Assembly: GCA_038562455.1 (NCBI GenBank)
Contig: JBCFBD010000002.1
Span: forward strand, 1 to 64,000
Direction of reading: 5' to 3'
Source: UBA6107 sp038562455
GTDB taxonomy: Bacteria; Chloroflexota; Anaerolineae; Anaerolineales; Anaerolineaceae
Length of the DNA: 64,000 nucleotides
The position numbers and the translations under genes were made by a program. Under the pieces are notes generated by a model. It was given only the letters and a program-made list of their open reading frames with translations, had not been told where the DNA came from and did no database searches. Positions 24,633 through 32,430 of this stretch are shown piece by piece. Each line of letters begins with the position of its first letter. The stretch's first letter is position 1.

Positions 24633-25278
24633 TATTTACGATGTTTCCCGCGTCACGGTTGATCTGATCGGCGCTGGGGGCATCGGCGCCACAACGGCCA
24701 TGGCCCTGGCAAAGATGGGCGTCATGACCCTTGATCTCTACGACATGGACTATGTCGGTACAGAAAACCTGGCCACCCAGCTGCACAAACTTTCAGACGT
24801 CGGAAGCTCAAAGACCGAAGCCATCACTCGTGCACTTGAAGAGTACGCCAATGACGTGTATATCACGAGCCACTGCGAAAAGGTGGACGCCAATACGATC
24901 TTCCACGCGGAGTTTGTCATCTGCGCCGTGGACAATATCCAGACCCGCAAGGAGGTGTGTAAATCGATCACCGAGAATACGACCAAATCTTCATTCTTCT
25001 CGCGCTATTTCCTTGACGCGCGCATGTCCGCCGAAGAGTTCCACCTGTACGCGGTGGATCTCATGGACGGCGATGCCAGGCGGAAATACCAAGCCATGAT
25101 CGACCAGGAGAGTGATGAAAGCATCCCAGAGTTGGCATGCACAAGGAAAGCCACAATTTTCTGTGCGTTTATGGCGGCTGGTCACGTGAGCAACGCCGTC
25201 AAGAAACTGGCGATGGGAGAGGGGCATCCCTTTTCCCTGGTCCACAACATCAAGACCTTCACCTTTTTGGCGGGCTGA
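24610..25278 (+). CDS. E1/ThiF-like activating enzyme, minimal
   Basis: A 222-residue protein starting with GTG, after AAGGAG. It has a Rossmann ATP-binding loop GAGGIG (residues 21-26), the D45/D47 pair in YDMDYVGTENLATQ, and AVDN (106-109), all hallmarks of E1-like adenylating enzymes. It lacks the long C-terminal domains of eukaryotic E1s; candidate cysteines are C105, C118 and those in ACTRKATIFC. It would adenylate the Ubl C-terminus and hand it to the E2-like protein. Size and neighbourhood match ThiF-type enzymes of PRTRC-like cassettes. Confidence 0.85.
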   Translation: MDHTRHIDIYDVSRVTVDLIGAGGIGATTAMALAKMGVMTLDLYDMDYVGTENLATQLHKLSDVGSSKTEAITRALEEYANDVYITSHCEKVDANTIFHAEFVICAVDNIQTRKEVCKSITENTTKSSFFSRYFLDARMSAEEFHLYAVDLMDGDARRKYQAMIDQESDESIPELACTRKATIFCAFMAAGHVSNAVKKLAMGEGHPFSLVHNIKTFTFLAG

Positions 25279-25279
25279 G

Positions 25280-25528
25280 ATGGCTTTCTCCGCGATCATC
25301 TATGACACGCACGCCCAGGTATCCATCTCGGGTACAAGCTTGCAGGACTTCAACGAGCAGTTGGAGTGGTTCCGGGACACAGTTGCCCCTGCAGACCGCC
25401 GGTACGACCCTGACCGCAAGGCTTGGATCGTAAGTCCTCATGAGAAATACCTGCACTTGCCCTTCATGCAGGTCGCGCTCGAAAACCGCCGTAAGCAGCT
25501 CAGCTTGTTCACGATCGAGACAGGGTAA
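25280..25528 (+). CDS. Small protein in the Ubl operon (HARP-like pattern)
   Basis: An 82-residue protein starting one base after the E1 stop. The central segment (DRRYDPDRKAWIVSP) resembles the short motif found in HARP domains of SNF2-type helicases and in some phage helicase N-termini, where it contacts DNA forks. This is a weak, pattern-based likeness. It is followed after three bases by the primase gene, so a replication-linked role is plausible. Confidence 0.6.
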   Translation: MAFSAIIYDTHAQVSISGTSLQDFNEQLEWFRDTVAPADRRYDPDRKAWIVSPHEKYLHLPFMQVALENRRKQLSLFTIETG

Positions 25529-25531
25529 CCC

Positions 25532-26422
25532 ATGACCTTGAACGATGAGATCCAGGCGGCGCGCCGCACGCACAATATCCATGACATCATTGGAACGAAC
25601 AAGAAGTCCCTGGTGTGCCCTTTGCCCATGCACATCCACGTCAACAACACCCCTTCCTTCTCGGTGTTCTGGTGGGACGGGGTGCAGATGTTCCGCTGCC
25701 ACGGCAACTGCGGGCTGCAGGGTGACGTGATCGACCTGGTGGGTTTCATGCGCATCCCTGGCTACCAGCCGCACAACAAGGCGGACATCCGCCGCGCGCT
25801 GAAACTTCTCGATGACCGCTACGAAAAGATTACCCTGCCCCCCGTGCGCCGCGAGAAATTGAGAGGGGACGCCTGGATGGAATTTCTTCCTCCCGGGGTG
25901 GAGGTCATCGAATACGCCAAAACGAGGGGATTAGACCCCGCGACCTTGAAGAAATTCCACGTCGGGCAGTCCAGCCACTGGATGACCATTCCCGCGTTTG
26001 AGGAAGGGAGACTGATTGGCATCAAGATGCGCAATCTTGAACCTGTTGGTCTGCGTTACATGGCGCTCAAGGGGTCGCATCAGGCACTTTTCAACTATGA
26101 TGCGGTTTACCTCTCGGCGGGACCTGTTCTCCTGGTCAAGGGCGAGATCCCCTGCATGCTTCTGGACCAGCTGGGTTTCCTCGCCTGTGCCCCAACAGGC
26201 GGAGAAGGCGGTTGGCGGGAGAACTGGCGCGTCGCCCTGGCCTTGGCAAACGTCATCGTGGTGGGGGATAACGATGAGACCGGGAGAGTGATGGCGGAGA
26301 AAAGAGCGGGCTTCCTGCACGGGGTGGTCAAGTACCCGCCGCCGCGCTTCAAGGATGTTGATGCCTGGATACTTGCTGATCCGGGCGCCGTGGAAGAGAT
26401 CAGGAGATGGACGGATGGATGA
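25532..26422 (+). CDS. DNA primase, CHC2 zinc finger + Toprim
   Basis: A 296-residue protein. C29, H34, C56 and C60 form a CHC2-type zinc finger with NTPSFSVF between them, as in DnaG-like primases (the first pair is spaced two residues wider than usual). A Toprim-like segment follows: the acidic residue in LLVKGEIPCM and VVGDNDETG, about residues 190-250. It would make RNA primers for the element's replication. No helicase domain is attached and no separate helicase is in the window. It sits three bases after the small HARP-like gene. Confidence 0.85.
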   Translation: MTLNDEIQAARRTHNIHDIIGTNKKSLVCPLPMHIHVNNTPSFSVFWWDGVQMFRCHGNCGLQGDVIDLVGFMRIPGYQPHNKADIRRALKLLDDRYEKITLPPVRREKLRGDAWMEFLPPGVEVIEYAKTRGLDPATLKKFHVGQSSHWMTIPAFEEGRLIGIKMRNLEPVGLRYMALKGSHQALFNYDAVYLSAGPVLLVKGEIPCMLLDQLGFLACAPTGGEGGWRENWRVALALANVIVVGDNDETGRVMAEKRAGFLHGVVKYPPPRFKDVDAWILADPGAVEEIRRWTDG

Positions 26423-26459
26423 CACAGAAAATACCAACTCGATATTGAAAGGAGAGAAC

Positions 26460-26654
26460 ATGGCACCCGAAAAGAAAGCCAGCGCGATCCTGGCGTTTGA
26501 AGGCAATGTGGGAACGGACATCATTGTCGAGATGATCGAGATGCTCAAAGCCACACGTATTAGGAACGCCGAATTGGAAGCGGAGAACAACACCTTGAGC
26601 GAACTGGTCAACATCCTCGCTGCCCAGGTCATCAGGAAACAGGAGAAGCAGTGA
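26460..26654 (+). CDS. Short coiled-coil protein
   Basis: A 64-residue protein; the ATG at 26460 follows AAAGGAG. The C-terminal half (RNAELEAENNTLSELVNILAA) shows leucine-spaced heptads, a dimeric coiled coil. It overlaps the start of the next gene by four bases. Function unknown. Confidence 0.6.
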   Translation: MAPEKKASAILAFEGNVGTDIIVEMIEMLKATRIRNAELEAENNTLSELVNILAAQVIRKQEKQ

Positions 26655-26869
26655 GAGAAAAGACTTTCACCGCCACCGATCAGCAGGTGCTGGATTTCAT
26701 CCGGAAATTCAAGGAGGAGAACGATGGCAATTCCCCGTCACATAGGGAGATCATTGAAGGGACGAACATCCTCTCCACCGGTCACCTGACCTTCGTGTTG
26801 GAAAAGCTGGTTCATTTCGGCAGGATCAATGTCAAGAAGGGACACCGCTCGATCACGATACTGGGTTGA
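26651..26869 (+). CDS. LexA N-terminal-like winged-helix protein
   Basis: A 72-residue protein starting with GTG overlapping the previous stop. The pattern TDQQVLDFIRKFKEENDGNSPS-HREI, then a second helix and a wing (GRINVKKGHRS), matches the DNA-binding domain of LexA (family LexA_DNA_bind) but lacks the self-cleaving peptidase half. It may regulate the element's operon, perhaps at the divergent promoters near 22.8 kb. Confidence 0.65.
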   Translation: MREKTFTATDQQVLDFIRKFKEENDGNSPSHREIIEGTNILSTGHLTFVLEKLVHFGRINVKKGHRSITILG

Positions 26870-26895
26870 GGAAAAAATGATCAGGAAGGGGTTCG

Positions 26896-27147
26896 ATGGG
26901 AAAGATCAGGAAGAATAACGACGAAATTGCTATCCTCGCTGACCTGAAGGAATTCCTCGACATGGAAGTCCCAGAGGTGGGCAGGAACCCCGAGAGACTA
27001 TTCTCTGTCCCTCTCGGCTTACTGATCGGCGTCGCCGCTAAAAAGAAGCTGGAAGACCTGGACCAGGTTCCTTTTCATCTCTCCCGGCTGAAGATAGAAC
27101 TGGAAGGGAAGCAGCTCAAGGTCACTTTCAAGAAGATACCCGAATAA
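26896..27147 (+). CDS. Small protein of unknown function
   Basis: An 83-residue, charged protein with a GGGG-type ribosome site (AAGGGG) ahead of the ATG. No motif was recognised. It belongs to the rightward operon that begins with the Ubl gene. Confidence 0.55.
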   Translation: MGKIRKNNDEIAILADLKEFLDMEVPEVGRNPERLFSVPLGLLIGVAAKKKLEDLDQVPFHLSRLKIELEGKQLKVTFKKIPE

Positions 27148-27191
27148 ATCATAAACGGGTAATGTTGCACGATCCCCAAGGAGGGGTACTG

Positions 27192-27419
27192 ATGGAAGTC
27201 TATTGTCAATTCTGCAATGAGAAAAGGGCGGAAGACCACATCGAGGTGTGCCCGAGCTGCAACGGGCAGCTGCATGTGGGTTCTAAAGCTAAGGTCTGCG
27301 CCACCTGCGGACGGTCTTTCCCGCTTGAGAGTAAACCGAGAAAAGCATATGATCCGAAACCTAAGGAACTAGAACCGAAGATTGAAGAATTAACTTCAGT
27401 GACGCAGGAAGAAGAATAA
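27192..27419 (+). CDS. Small zinc-ribbon protein
   Basis: A 75-residue protein with three CxxC knuckles (CQFC, CPSC, CATC) in the first 42 residues and a charged Lys/Glu/Pro tail. Two could form one zinc ribbon. The ATG at 27192 has AAGGAGG seven bases ahead. It closes the rightward operon before a perfect hairpin terminator. Confidence 0.65.
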   Translation: MEVYCQFCNEKRAEDHIEVCPSCNGQLHVGSKAKVCATCGRSFPLESKPRKAYDPKPKELEPKIEELTSVTQEEE

Positions 27420-27428
27420 GCAAAATCA

Positions 27429-27456
27429 CTACGAGGGCGCGGGAGTGCCCTCGTAG
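27429..27456 (+). terminator. Hairpin terminator at the end of the Ubl-primase operon
   Basis: A perfect 10-bp stem (CTACGAGGGC / GCCCTCGTAG) with an 8-base loop and a short TTTG. A related hairpin starting with the same CTACGAGGGCGC lies at 29453-29479. Confidence 0.7.
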
Positions 27457-27842
27457 TTTGTGTAGTTGATGATCTTTTTGGGTTAGTGCAAATGGCAAGG
27501 TTAAATAGAAATGTCCCAAATGCAGCAACATAGAAATGTACTTTTTGGCTGATAAAGTGTTCAACACAGGTTTGCCATTGAAATTTTTTCAAATGTTCTC
27601 CAAGGGGGGTAAAAAGCAGGGGGAAGAGGTTCAGGCTAACCCGATTTAATTGACACGGCAGCATAATCTGTACAAAAATTGCTATACTAAGCCACGATGG
27701 AAATTACCAAGAAATGGATTGCCCCGTTTAGAAATTTGGTATTGATCCTTTACCAGCTCGCCATTCGTTTTGAGGATCGGTGGCCCCAGTGAAATTCCAT
27801 TTACTCAAAATTCTTGACATTACTCATTTTTGATAATGAAGA
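27457..27842. other. AT-rich gap between operons
   Basis: About 385 bases. A short frame at 27697-27792 could encode a 31-residue peptide (MEITKKWIAPFRNL...) but has no ribosome site. It may be a remnant of a lost gene. Nothing else was recognised. Confidence 0.35.
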
Positions 27843-28100
27843 CTATGAGTTACCACTTGCTTTCATTAGCTCCTCGTGTGTGTAGCCAAAACTATAGTCC
27901 TCATCACACCCATGAGATAAATAGATGTCTGCGGCATCCCATACGCTAAGGGCTTCTCCACCATCGTCATCTTCATCGGGCTCACCAAAAGCAATGACGC
28001 TTTCGCAAGAGGGACACTTCCAATCGCCATCTCCTATGTATTCCATGTCCACACCACAACCTTTTCCACACCAATAAGGTACCATAACGTTTTCCTCCAA
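27843..28100 (-). CDS. Small acidic zinc-ribbon protein
   Basis: An 85-residue protein with WCGKGCG and KCPSCES pairs near the N-terminus, forming a likely zinc ribbon, followed by a strongly acidic stretch (EPDEDDDGG). GGAGG lies ahead of the start. It is last in a leftward three-gene module with the XRE repressor. Function unknown. Confidence 0.55.
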   Translation of the reverse strand: MEENVMVPYWCGKGCGVDMEYIGDGDWKCPSCESVIAFGEPDEDDDGGEALSVWDAADIYLSHGCDEDYSFGYTHEELMKASGNS

Positions 28101-28129
28101 AATTTAAATGATTTTGTTTGATTATTTGC

Positions 28130-28636
28130 CTATTTATCAGATTTCGCAGTTTCTAAGTCGTTTTCGTCAGGATATCTTGCAAAGTTTTTCTCGCCGCATT
28201 TCTTACATATGATGTAAGCATTGTGGCCGTCCTCTTCGTCTTCTGGAACGTATGTCGAATCAATAAGAGGTTCTCCGCAATGTGTACAAGTGCCAACATT
28301 CTGTAATTCAATGGATTGTAGAGAATCCTGTTTTGCCTTTGCTTTATTTCTTAGAAACTCATCCGTTATGAAACCTCCAACAGCAGTCACAGCTACGAGA
28401 ATCCCGCCAATTATCATTGTCTTATCAAAAAAACCTTTAGCGACAAACTTTCTGGGAATTAAGTTATCCGGTTTTTGCTTTGTTGCACCATGGGTAACAG
28501 CTTGACTTACTTCTTTTATAAAAGGTTTCAAGATCTCTTTACCTTTTTCTATCACCTCGTAGGTATAGGTACCACGAATGTAGCCACCGTTTGTATGTTG
28601 ATTACCAAAAAAAGGATGTCCTGTAGGAACGCCCAT
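28130..28636 (-). CDS. Membrane protein with C-terminal zinc ribbon
   Basis: A 168-residue protein. The N-terminus has a short HPFFGNQ motif of a kind seen at the start of some phage and mobile-element proteins. A single membrane span (about residues 74-90) precedes a cytoplasmic or external zinc ribbon (CTHCG, CKKCG). It lies between the repressor and the small zinc-ribbon gene on the same strand. Superinfection exclusion or signalling are possible but unproven. Confidence 0.55.
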   Translation of the reverse strand: MGVPTGHPFFGNQHTNGGYIRGTYTYEVIEKGKEILKPFIKEVSQAVTHGATKQKPDNLIPRKFVAKGFFDKTMIIGGILVAVTAVGGFITDEFLRNKAKAKQDSLQSIELQNVGTCTHCGEPLIDSTYVPEDEEDGHNAYIICKKCGEKNFARYPDENDLETAKSDK

Positions 28637-28652
28637 AACAAATTGCCTCCCT

Positions 28653-29120
28653 CTATTTAAGAAGTCTCTTTGACCAACTTGTCGAACCCCCGATTATTGC
28701 TCCGATGATAGGAACCACAAAAGGAAGCGACTTTATGAGAATATCGAAAACTCCATCAAGTTTTACCGTTGGTGTTCCGCCAGCCGCAGTTGCGGCAACT
28801 GTTCCCACAACCTCCCGAACCTTTGAATAATCATCCTCGTCAAGTTCGTCATCACTATCCAACAAAAGCATCACAACTTTGGGGAGAACCTCATTTTCTT
28901 TGTTGTTCTCAATCTCATAGTCAAGAATAGACCGGATAGCAATATATTGCGTGAAGTTCATCGGCGTTTTATGGTTTTCAAGATTGCTGATAGTTTGCTT
29001 AGTCACCCCTATTTTTTCGCCTAAAACTTCTGCGGTCCAGCCTGCAATCTTCCTTATGGAAGATAGGTTTTGTTGTAGTTTCTTAATCTGTCTTTCTCTT
29101 TCTTTTATTTTGTCAGACAT
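28653..29120 (-). CDS. XRE-type helix-turn-helix regulator with C-terminal membrane segment
   Basis: A 155-residue protein. An Xre/Cro-type HTH (about residues 20-50: WTAEVLGEKIGVTKQTISNLEN) is followed by an acidic linker and a hydrophobic C-terminal segment (FVVPIIGAIIGG) that could anchor it in the membrane. A near-perfect sigma-70 promoter drives it, with AAGGAGG before the ATG. It is probably the lysogeny-type repressor or a sensor of this element. It heads a leftward three-gene module. Confidence 0.75.
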   Translation of the reverse strand: MSDKIKERERQIKKLQQNLSSIRKIAGWTAEVLGEKIGVTKQTISNLENHKTPMNFTQYIAIRSILDYEIENNKENEVLPKVVMLLLDSDDELDEDDYSKVREVVGTVAATAAGGTPTVKLDGVFDILIKSLPFVVPIIGAIIGGSTSWSKRLLK

Positions 29121-29144
29121 AATAACAGCACCTCCTTAATAGGT

Positions 29145-29173
29145 AGTATATCACGCTCTATTTACTTTGTCAA
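29145..29173 (-). promoter_or_regulatory. Strong promoter of the XRE regulator gene
   Basis: On the minus strand TTGACA and TATACT are separated by 17 bases, and AAGGAGG follows shortly. It is among the closest matches to sigma-70 consensus in the window. Confidence 0.8.
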
Positions 29174-29547
29174 ATTATTAGACAGAGTAAAACTTAACGC
29201 TTGTCATTTGCGCCTTTTTGTAGATTCTCTAAGCCTATCTGTGCTAATAGTGTGTAGCTACGGCGCGAAGACAGGTACCGTCTGTTCCATGCTCTATGAC
29301 ACTCCCGAAACCCCGATCGCCTTGAAGGAAGCGGTACCTGTGGTCGATCGTTTCCACTTGATAATAAAACCAGGAAAGCCCACGACCAGAAGGTTAGGGA
29401 ACCGGAGACCCTGGAAGTTCCTGCGATAGTGGGTTCAGAAGGATAAGAATATCTACGAGGGCGCTGAAAAGCGCCCTCGTCGTATGCATCGCTTACCTAG
29501 ACGTTCATTGTTGTGGACATAGCCGAGAGTAAAACTAGCACCTTTAA
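29174..29547. other. Gap between regulator and integrase, with hairpin
   Basis: About 375 bases. A 9-bp hairpin (CGAGGGCGC / GCGCCCTCG, loop TGAAAA, 29456-29479) resembles the terminator at 27429. A TTG-started frame at 29208-29429 is not convincing and may be a gene remnant. Integrase binding sites may lie here but none was identified. Confidence 0.4.
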
Positions 29548-30510
29548 TTAAAGATGCCACCGATCGACGGGACTGGCTTTTTTATGTGCGTTCTGGGTGT
29601 CTACACTGGAAATGTTGAGGTAATGGTTTACCATCTCGAAGGTTTTATGTCCTAAAAGCCTTTTTAATGTAAAGACATCCCCACCGTTACGCAGGTACTG
29701 GATCGCAAAGGTATGCCTGAACCTGTGTGGGTGAACTCCCTTAATTCCAGTGCTTTTTCCCAATTTGTCTAGCATTGTGAGAACGCTGTGAGTGGTCATC
29801 GGTTTGTCATCAATAGACACAAAAAGCATGTCATCGTGTTGCGTCTCTTCCCGGCTGACCAGGTATCGCCACAGCACCTTCCTTGTGGTTTTACCAAGAT
29901 AGGTAGTGCGTGAGTGTGATTTCCTCACGTGATGAGGTTTGATGTAGACCTCTCCATTTTCAAGGTTCACATCGCACACGCGCAGCCGCGTGAGTTCTCC
30001 GACACGGATGCCGGTATCCAGCAGGGTGAGGATGATCGCCTTATTACGGATCCCGGCGTATTTCCGGATCTTGTATTCATTGCGAACTCCTGCGGGCACA
30101 ACCGCGTAATCGCAACCTTTTATCAACTCGCTGATATCTTCCTCGGAGAGGGGGGTGATCTCCTTGCTCTCCCAGGAGGGCATCTTCAATTTCAGATCCG
30201 GTCTTGGAATGTCGAATTCTTCAGCTGCCCACTTGAAGTAGGAGCGGATCGCCTTCCAGTAGCGGTGGTGGCTCGCGGTTGATAATCTCTCGGTGTTGCC
30301 TGGGTTGTTTATTCTCTGGGGGACGTAATCGGTGACCAGGTAGCTCATGAACTTCTGTAAATCATCGGGTGTGACCTCTTGAATCTCTTTATCCTCAAGG
30401 TATTCAATGAGGGTACCCATTGCGGACAGGTAAACCTTTATGGTTTGGGGGGAATACCCCGCCGCGAGCGCATAGATCTTATAACCTTCTAAACCATACC
30501 TGAGCTTCAT
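29548..30510 (-). CDS. Tyrosine recombinase (phage-type integrase)
   Basis: A 320-residue integrase with an N-terminal core-binding domain (about 10-100) and a catalytic domain holding R169 (DTGIRVGEL), H262-x-x-R265 (HRFRHTF), H288 (LLGHKT) and Y297 (NHYLN). It would recombine the element at the attachment site. It lies 80 bases from the 3' end of tRNA-Glu on the same strand, the classic layout of a tRNA-integrated element. It may also take part in excision, as no excisionase was recognised. Confidence 0.92.
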   Translation of the reverse strand: MKLRYGLEGYKIYALAAGYSPQTIKVYLSAMGTLIEYLEDKEIQEVTPDDLQKFMSYLVTDYVPQRINNPGNTERLSTASHHRYWKAIRSYFKWAAEEFDIPRPDLKLKMPSWESKEITPLSEEDISELIKGCDYAVVPAGVRNEYKIRKYAGIRNKAIILTLLDTGIRVGELTRLRVCDVNLENGEVYIKPHHVRKSHSRTTYLGKTTRKVLWRYLVSREETQHDDMLFVSIDDKPMTTHSVLTMLDKLGKSTGIKGVHPHRFRHTFAIQYLRNGGDVFTLKRLLGHKTFEMVNHYLNISSVDTQNAHKKASPVDRWHL

Positions 30511-30590
30511 AGAATAATACCTCCGTTTCGCTTGTTTTACGAAACCGAGGTATTAGCCTTACGTTTTGGAGCGGGGGCTATTACTGTCTG

Positions 30591-30663
30591 TGCCTCCACG
30601 GAGATTCGAACTCCGGTTTTAGCCTTGAAAGGGCTGCGTCCTGGTCCCCTAGACGATGGAGGC
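30591..30663 (-). tRNA. tRNA-Glu (anticodon UUC)
   Basis: The minus strand folds into a cloverleaf: acceptor GCCTCCA pairs with TGGAGGC, discriminator A, anticodon loop CTTTCAA (anticodon TTC), and a T arm with GGTTCGAATC-like sequence (GTTCGAATC). CCA is not encoded. It is the likely integration target of the adjacent integrase: its 3' end faces the element. Confidence 0.92.
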
Positions 30664-30728
30664 ATTAACGGCAGGATTTTACCATTACCCCATCAATCGG
30701 TCAAGAAATCCGTGAGATAAATCTGGCA

Positions 30729-31088
30729 CTAATCTTCGTTGCGGTCAAGTCCATAGGCGTGGCTGAGCGGCACCACCACCAGGATGCCGGTGTTCGGGTC
30801 ATTCAGCTTGCCCACCACACGTTCAGTAGCGCTCACAACCGTTTCGATCATCTCGTCACATTTGAGCATGGTGATGAGTGTGCGGTTGAATTTCTCCGGC
30901 GCTTCCACCAGATCTTCCAGGCTGGGCATCAGTGGCAGGTCTTCGCGTAGGATATCCGCGGCTTTGAGTCTGCCAATCCCTGTACTGGGGAGGATCGTAA
31001 TCCCCCTCACCCCAGCATCCTCCCAGGCTCCCAGAACATCCGCCAGTCTGCCGGTATCGTGCAGCACAAACACAATCATGTGCATCAT
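30729..31088 (-). CDS. PII-like signalling protein next to antiporter
   Basis: A 119-residue protein with the ferredoxin-like pattern of PII-type proteins (MIVFVLHDTGRLADVLGAWEDAGVRG opening beta-alpha unit; later IETVVSATERVVGKL). It lacks the canonical T-loop tyrosine motif. Its ATG overlaps the antiporter stop (ATGA), so the two are co-translated. PII-like proteins fused or linked to transporters usually gate them by binding nucleotides. It probably controls the CPA2 antiporter; the ligand is unknown. Confidence 0.65.
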   Translation of the reverse strand: MMHMIVFVLHDTGRLADVLGAWEDAGVRGITILPSTGIGRLKAADILREDLPLMPSLEDLVEAPEKFNRTLITMLKCDEMIETVVSATERVVGKLNDPNTGILVVVPLSHAYGLDRNED

Positions 31089-32320
31089 AAGTTCTCCTTT
31101 GTGCTATTTTCCGCTAGAGTAGATGGGGGTGTCGGTTTTGGCTTTTGTTTGAATGACCATCGCAGCAGCGGTGGGGTCACCAGGGTGGTAAGCAGCACCA
31201 TGCCAACGATTATGGTCAACATATCGTTGGAGAGGTAGCCTTCATAAACCCCGATATTGGCGATGATCAACCCAACTTCGCCGCGTGAGACCATACCGAT
31301 ACCCATTTGCAGGGCTTCGCGCGGGGTATACTTTGCCATCAATGCACCTGATCCAGCGCCGATGATCTTAGTGAAGATGGCGATGGCGGATATTGCCAGC
31401 AGCACCCAGATCGCACTGGAATCGACCTCGCGTAAATTCACATTTAATCCGATACTGACAAAGAAAATGGGTACAAAGAAGGCATATGAAAGTGAATGCA
31501 TGCTGGATTCAATGCTCGATTTTTCAGGCGTACGGGAGAACATCAACCCTGCCATGAACGTGCCGGTGATGGCTGCCATTCCTCCGAGTAGTTCGGCCGC
31601 CAGCCCATAACCCAGCAGCACAACGAGTGTCAACGTTGTTAGACCCTGACTGATATTCAGTTTCTCAGTCAGACGAGTAACGCGAGGCAGCACCCAAATG
31701 CCAAAAGCTGCGGCGACCGCCAGGAATACGACCATCTTGACGAACACCATCAGGATATCCACGAAGGTTCCGCCGCCAGTGAGAAATGCAACTGTCGTCG
31801 AAAGCAGCAGGATCACCAGGATATCATCGAAGACTGCTGCGCCTAGCAGCCCGAGTCCTACTTTGCTGCGCAACACTTTGAGTTCAATCAATACCTGGGC
31901 TGATATGGATACCGAAGTAGCGCCAAGAGTCAACCCCAAGAAGAGTGCGTGATTAAAGTCATACCCCAGCCACTCTCCGAAAAGTAGACCGGATCCTACA
32001 GGTACGACTACACCCAACACACCTGCAAAAAGGGCTGCGCGTGTATTTTTGGTGAGGTCTTTGATATGCAGCTCAAGACCTGCGAGGAACATGAGTAGTA
32101 GTACACCAATTTCACCAAATTCATAGATCACATCGCCGAGATGCGTGTTGGTAACGAACCCCAAATGGGTGATGTCTAGCAGTGAGGGGCCTAAGAGGAC
32201 GCCCACCAGTAATTCGCCGAACACCGAGGGTTGCTTAAGCTTCGTTGAAAGGTAGCCTGCCAGTTTGGCAGCGAAGAGTATGATGATCAGGATTGCGACG
32301 AGTTGAAGGAAATTTGACAT
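31085..32320 (-). CDS. CPA2-family cation:proton antiporter
   Basis: A 411-residue membrane protein with about 12-13 spans and CPA2 hallmarks (GELLVGVLLGPSLL, the LLMFLAGLEL segment and FDDILVILL with the paired acidic residues of the ion site). It is related to NapA/KefB-type Na+ or K+/H+ antiporters but has no C-terminal RCK domain. The PII-like gene overlaps its stop codon and may supply regulation. It is the first clear chromosomal operon to the right of the tRNA. Confidence 0.88.
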   Translation of the reverse strand: MSNFLQLVAILIIILFAAKLAGYLSTKLKQPSVFGELLVGVLLGPSLLDITHLGFVTNTHLGDVIYEFGEIGVLLLMFLAGLELHIKDLTKNTRAALFAGVLGVVVPVGSGLLFGEWLGYDFNHALFLGLTLGATSVSISAQVLIELKVLRSKVGLGLLGAAVFDDILVILLLSTTVAFLTGGGTFVDILMVFVKMVVFLAVAAAFGIWVLPRVTRLTEKLNISQGLTTLTLVVLLGYGLAAELLGGMAAITGTFMAGLMFSRTPEKSSIESSMHSLSYAFFVPIFFVSIGLNVNLREVDSSAIWVLLAISAIAIFTKIIGAGSGALMAKYTPREALQMGIGMVSRGEVGLIIANIGVYEGYLSNDMLTIIVGMVLLTTLVTPPLLRWSFKQKPKPTPPSTLAENSTKENL

Positions 32321-32430
32321 AGGTTTATTTTTCAGGTAGTTTGTACCAGTTTATCATAATTTTCGACACTTCATTTTTTAAATCCAGTATACTAAATTCA
32401 TAAGTACCATTCTCAAATGCGAGGGAAAAT

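Noticed and set aside
22839..25278. Reading the Ubl/E1 pair as a ThiS/ThiF or MoaD/MoeB sulfur-carrier system
   Set aside because: No thiamine or molybdopterin genes are near, and the E2-like and JAMM genes argue for protein conjugation.
29208..29429. Possible small gene before the integrase
   Set aside because: TTG start without ribosome site and no recognisable motif; perhaps a remnant.
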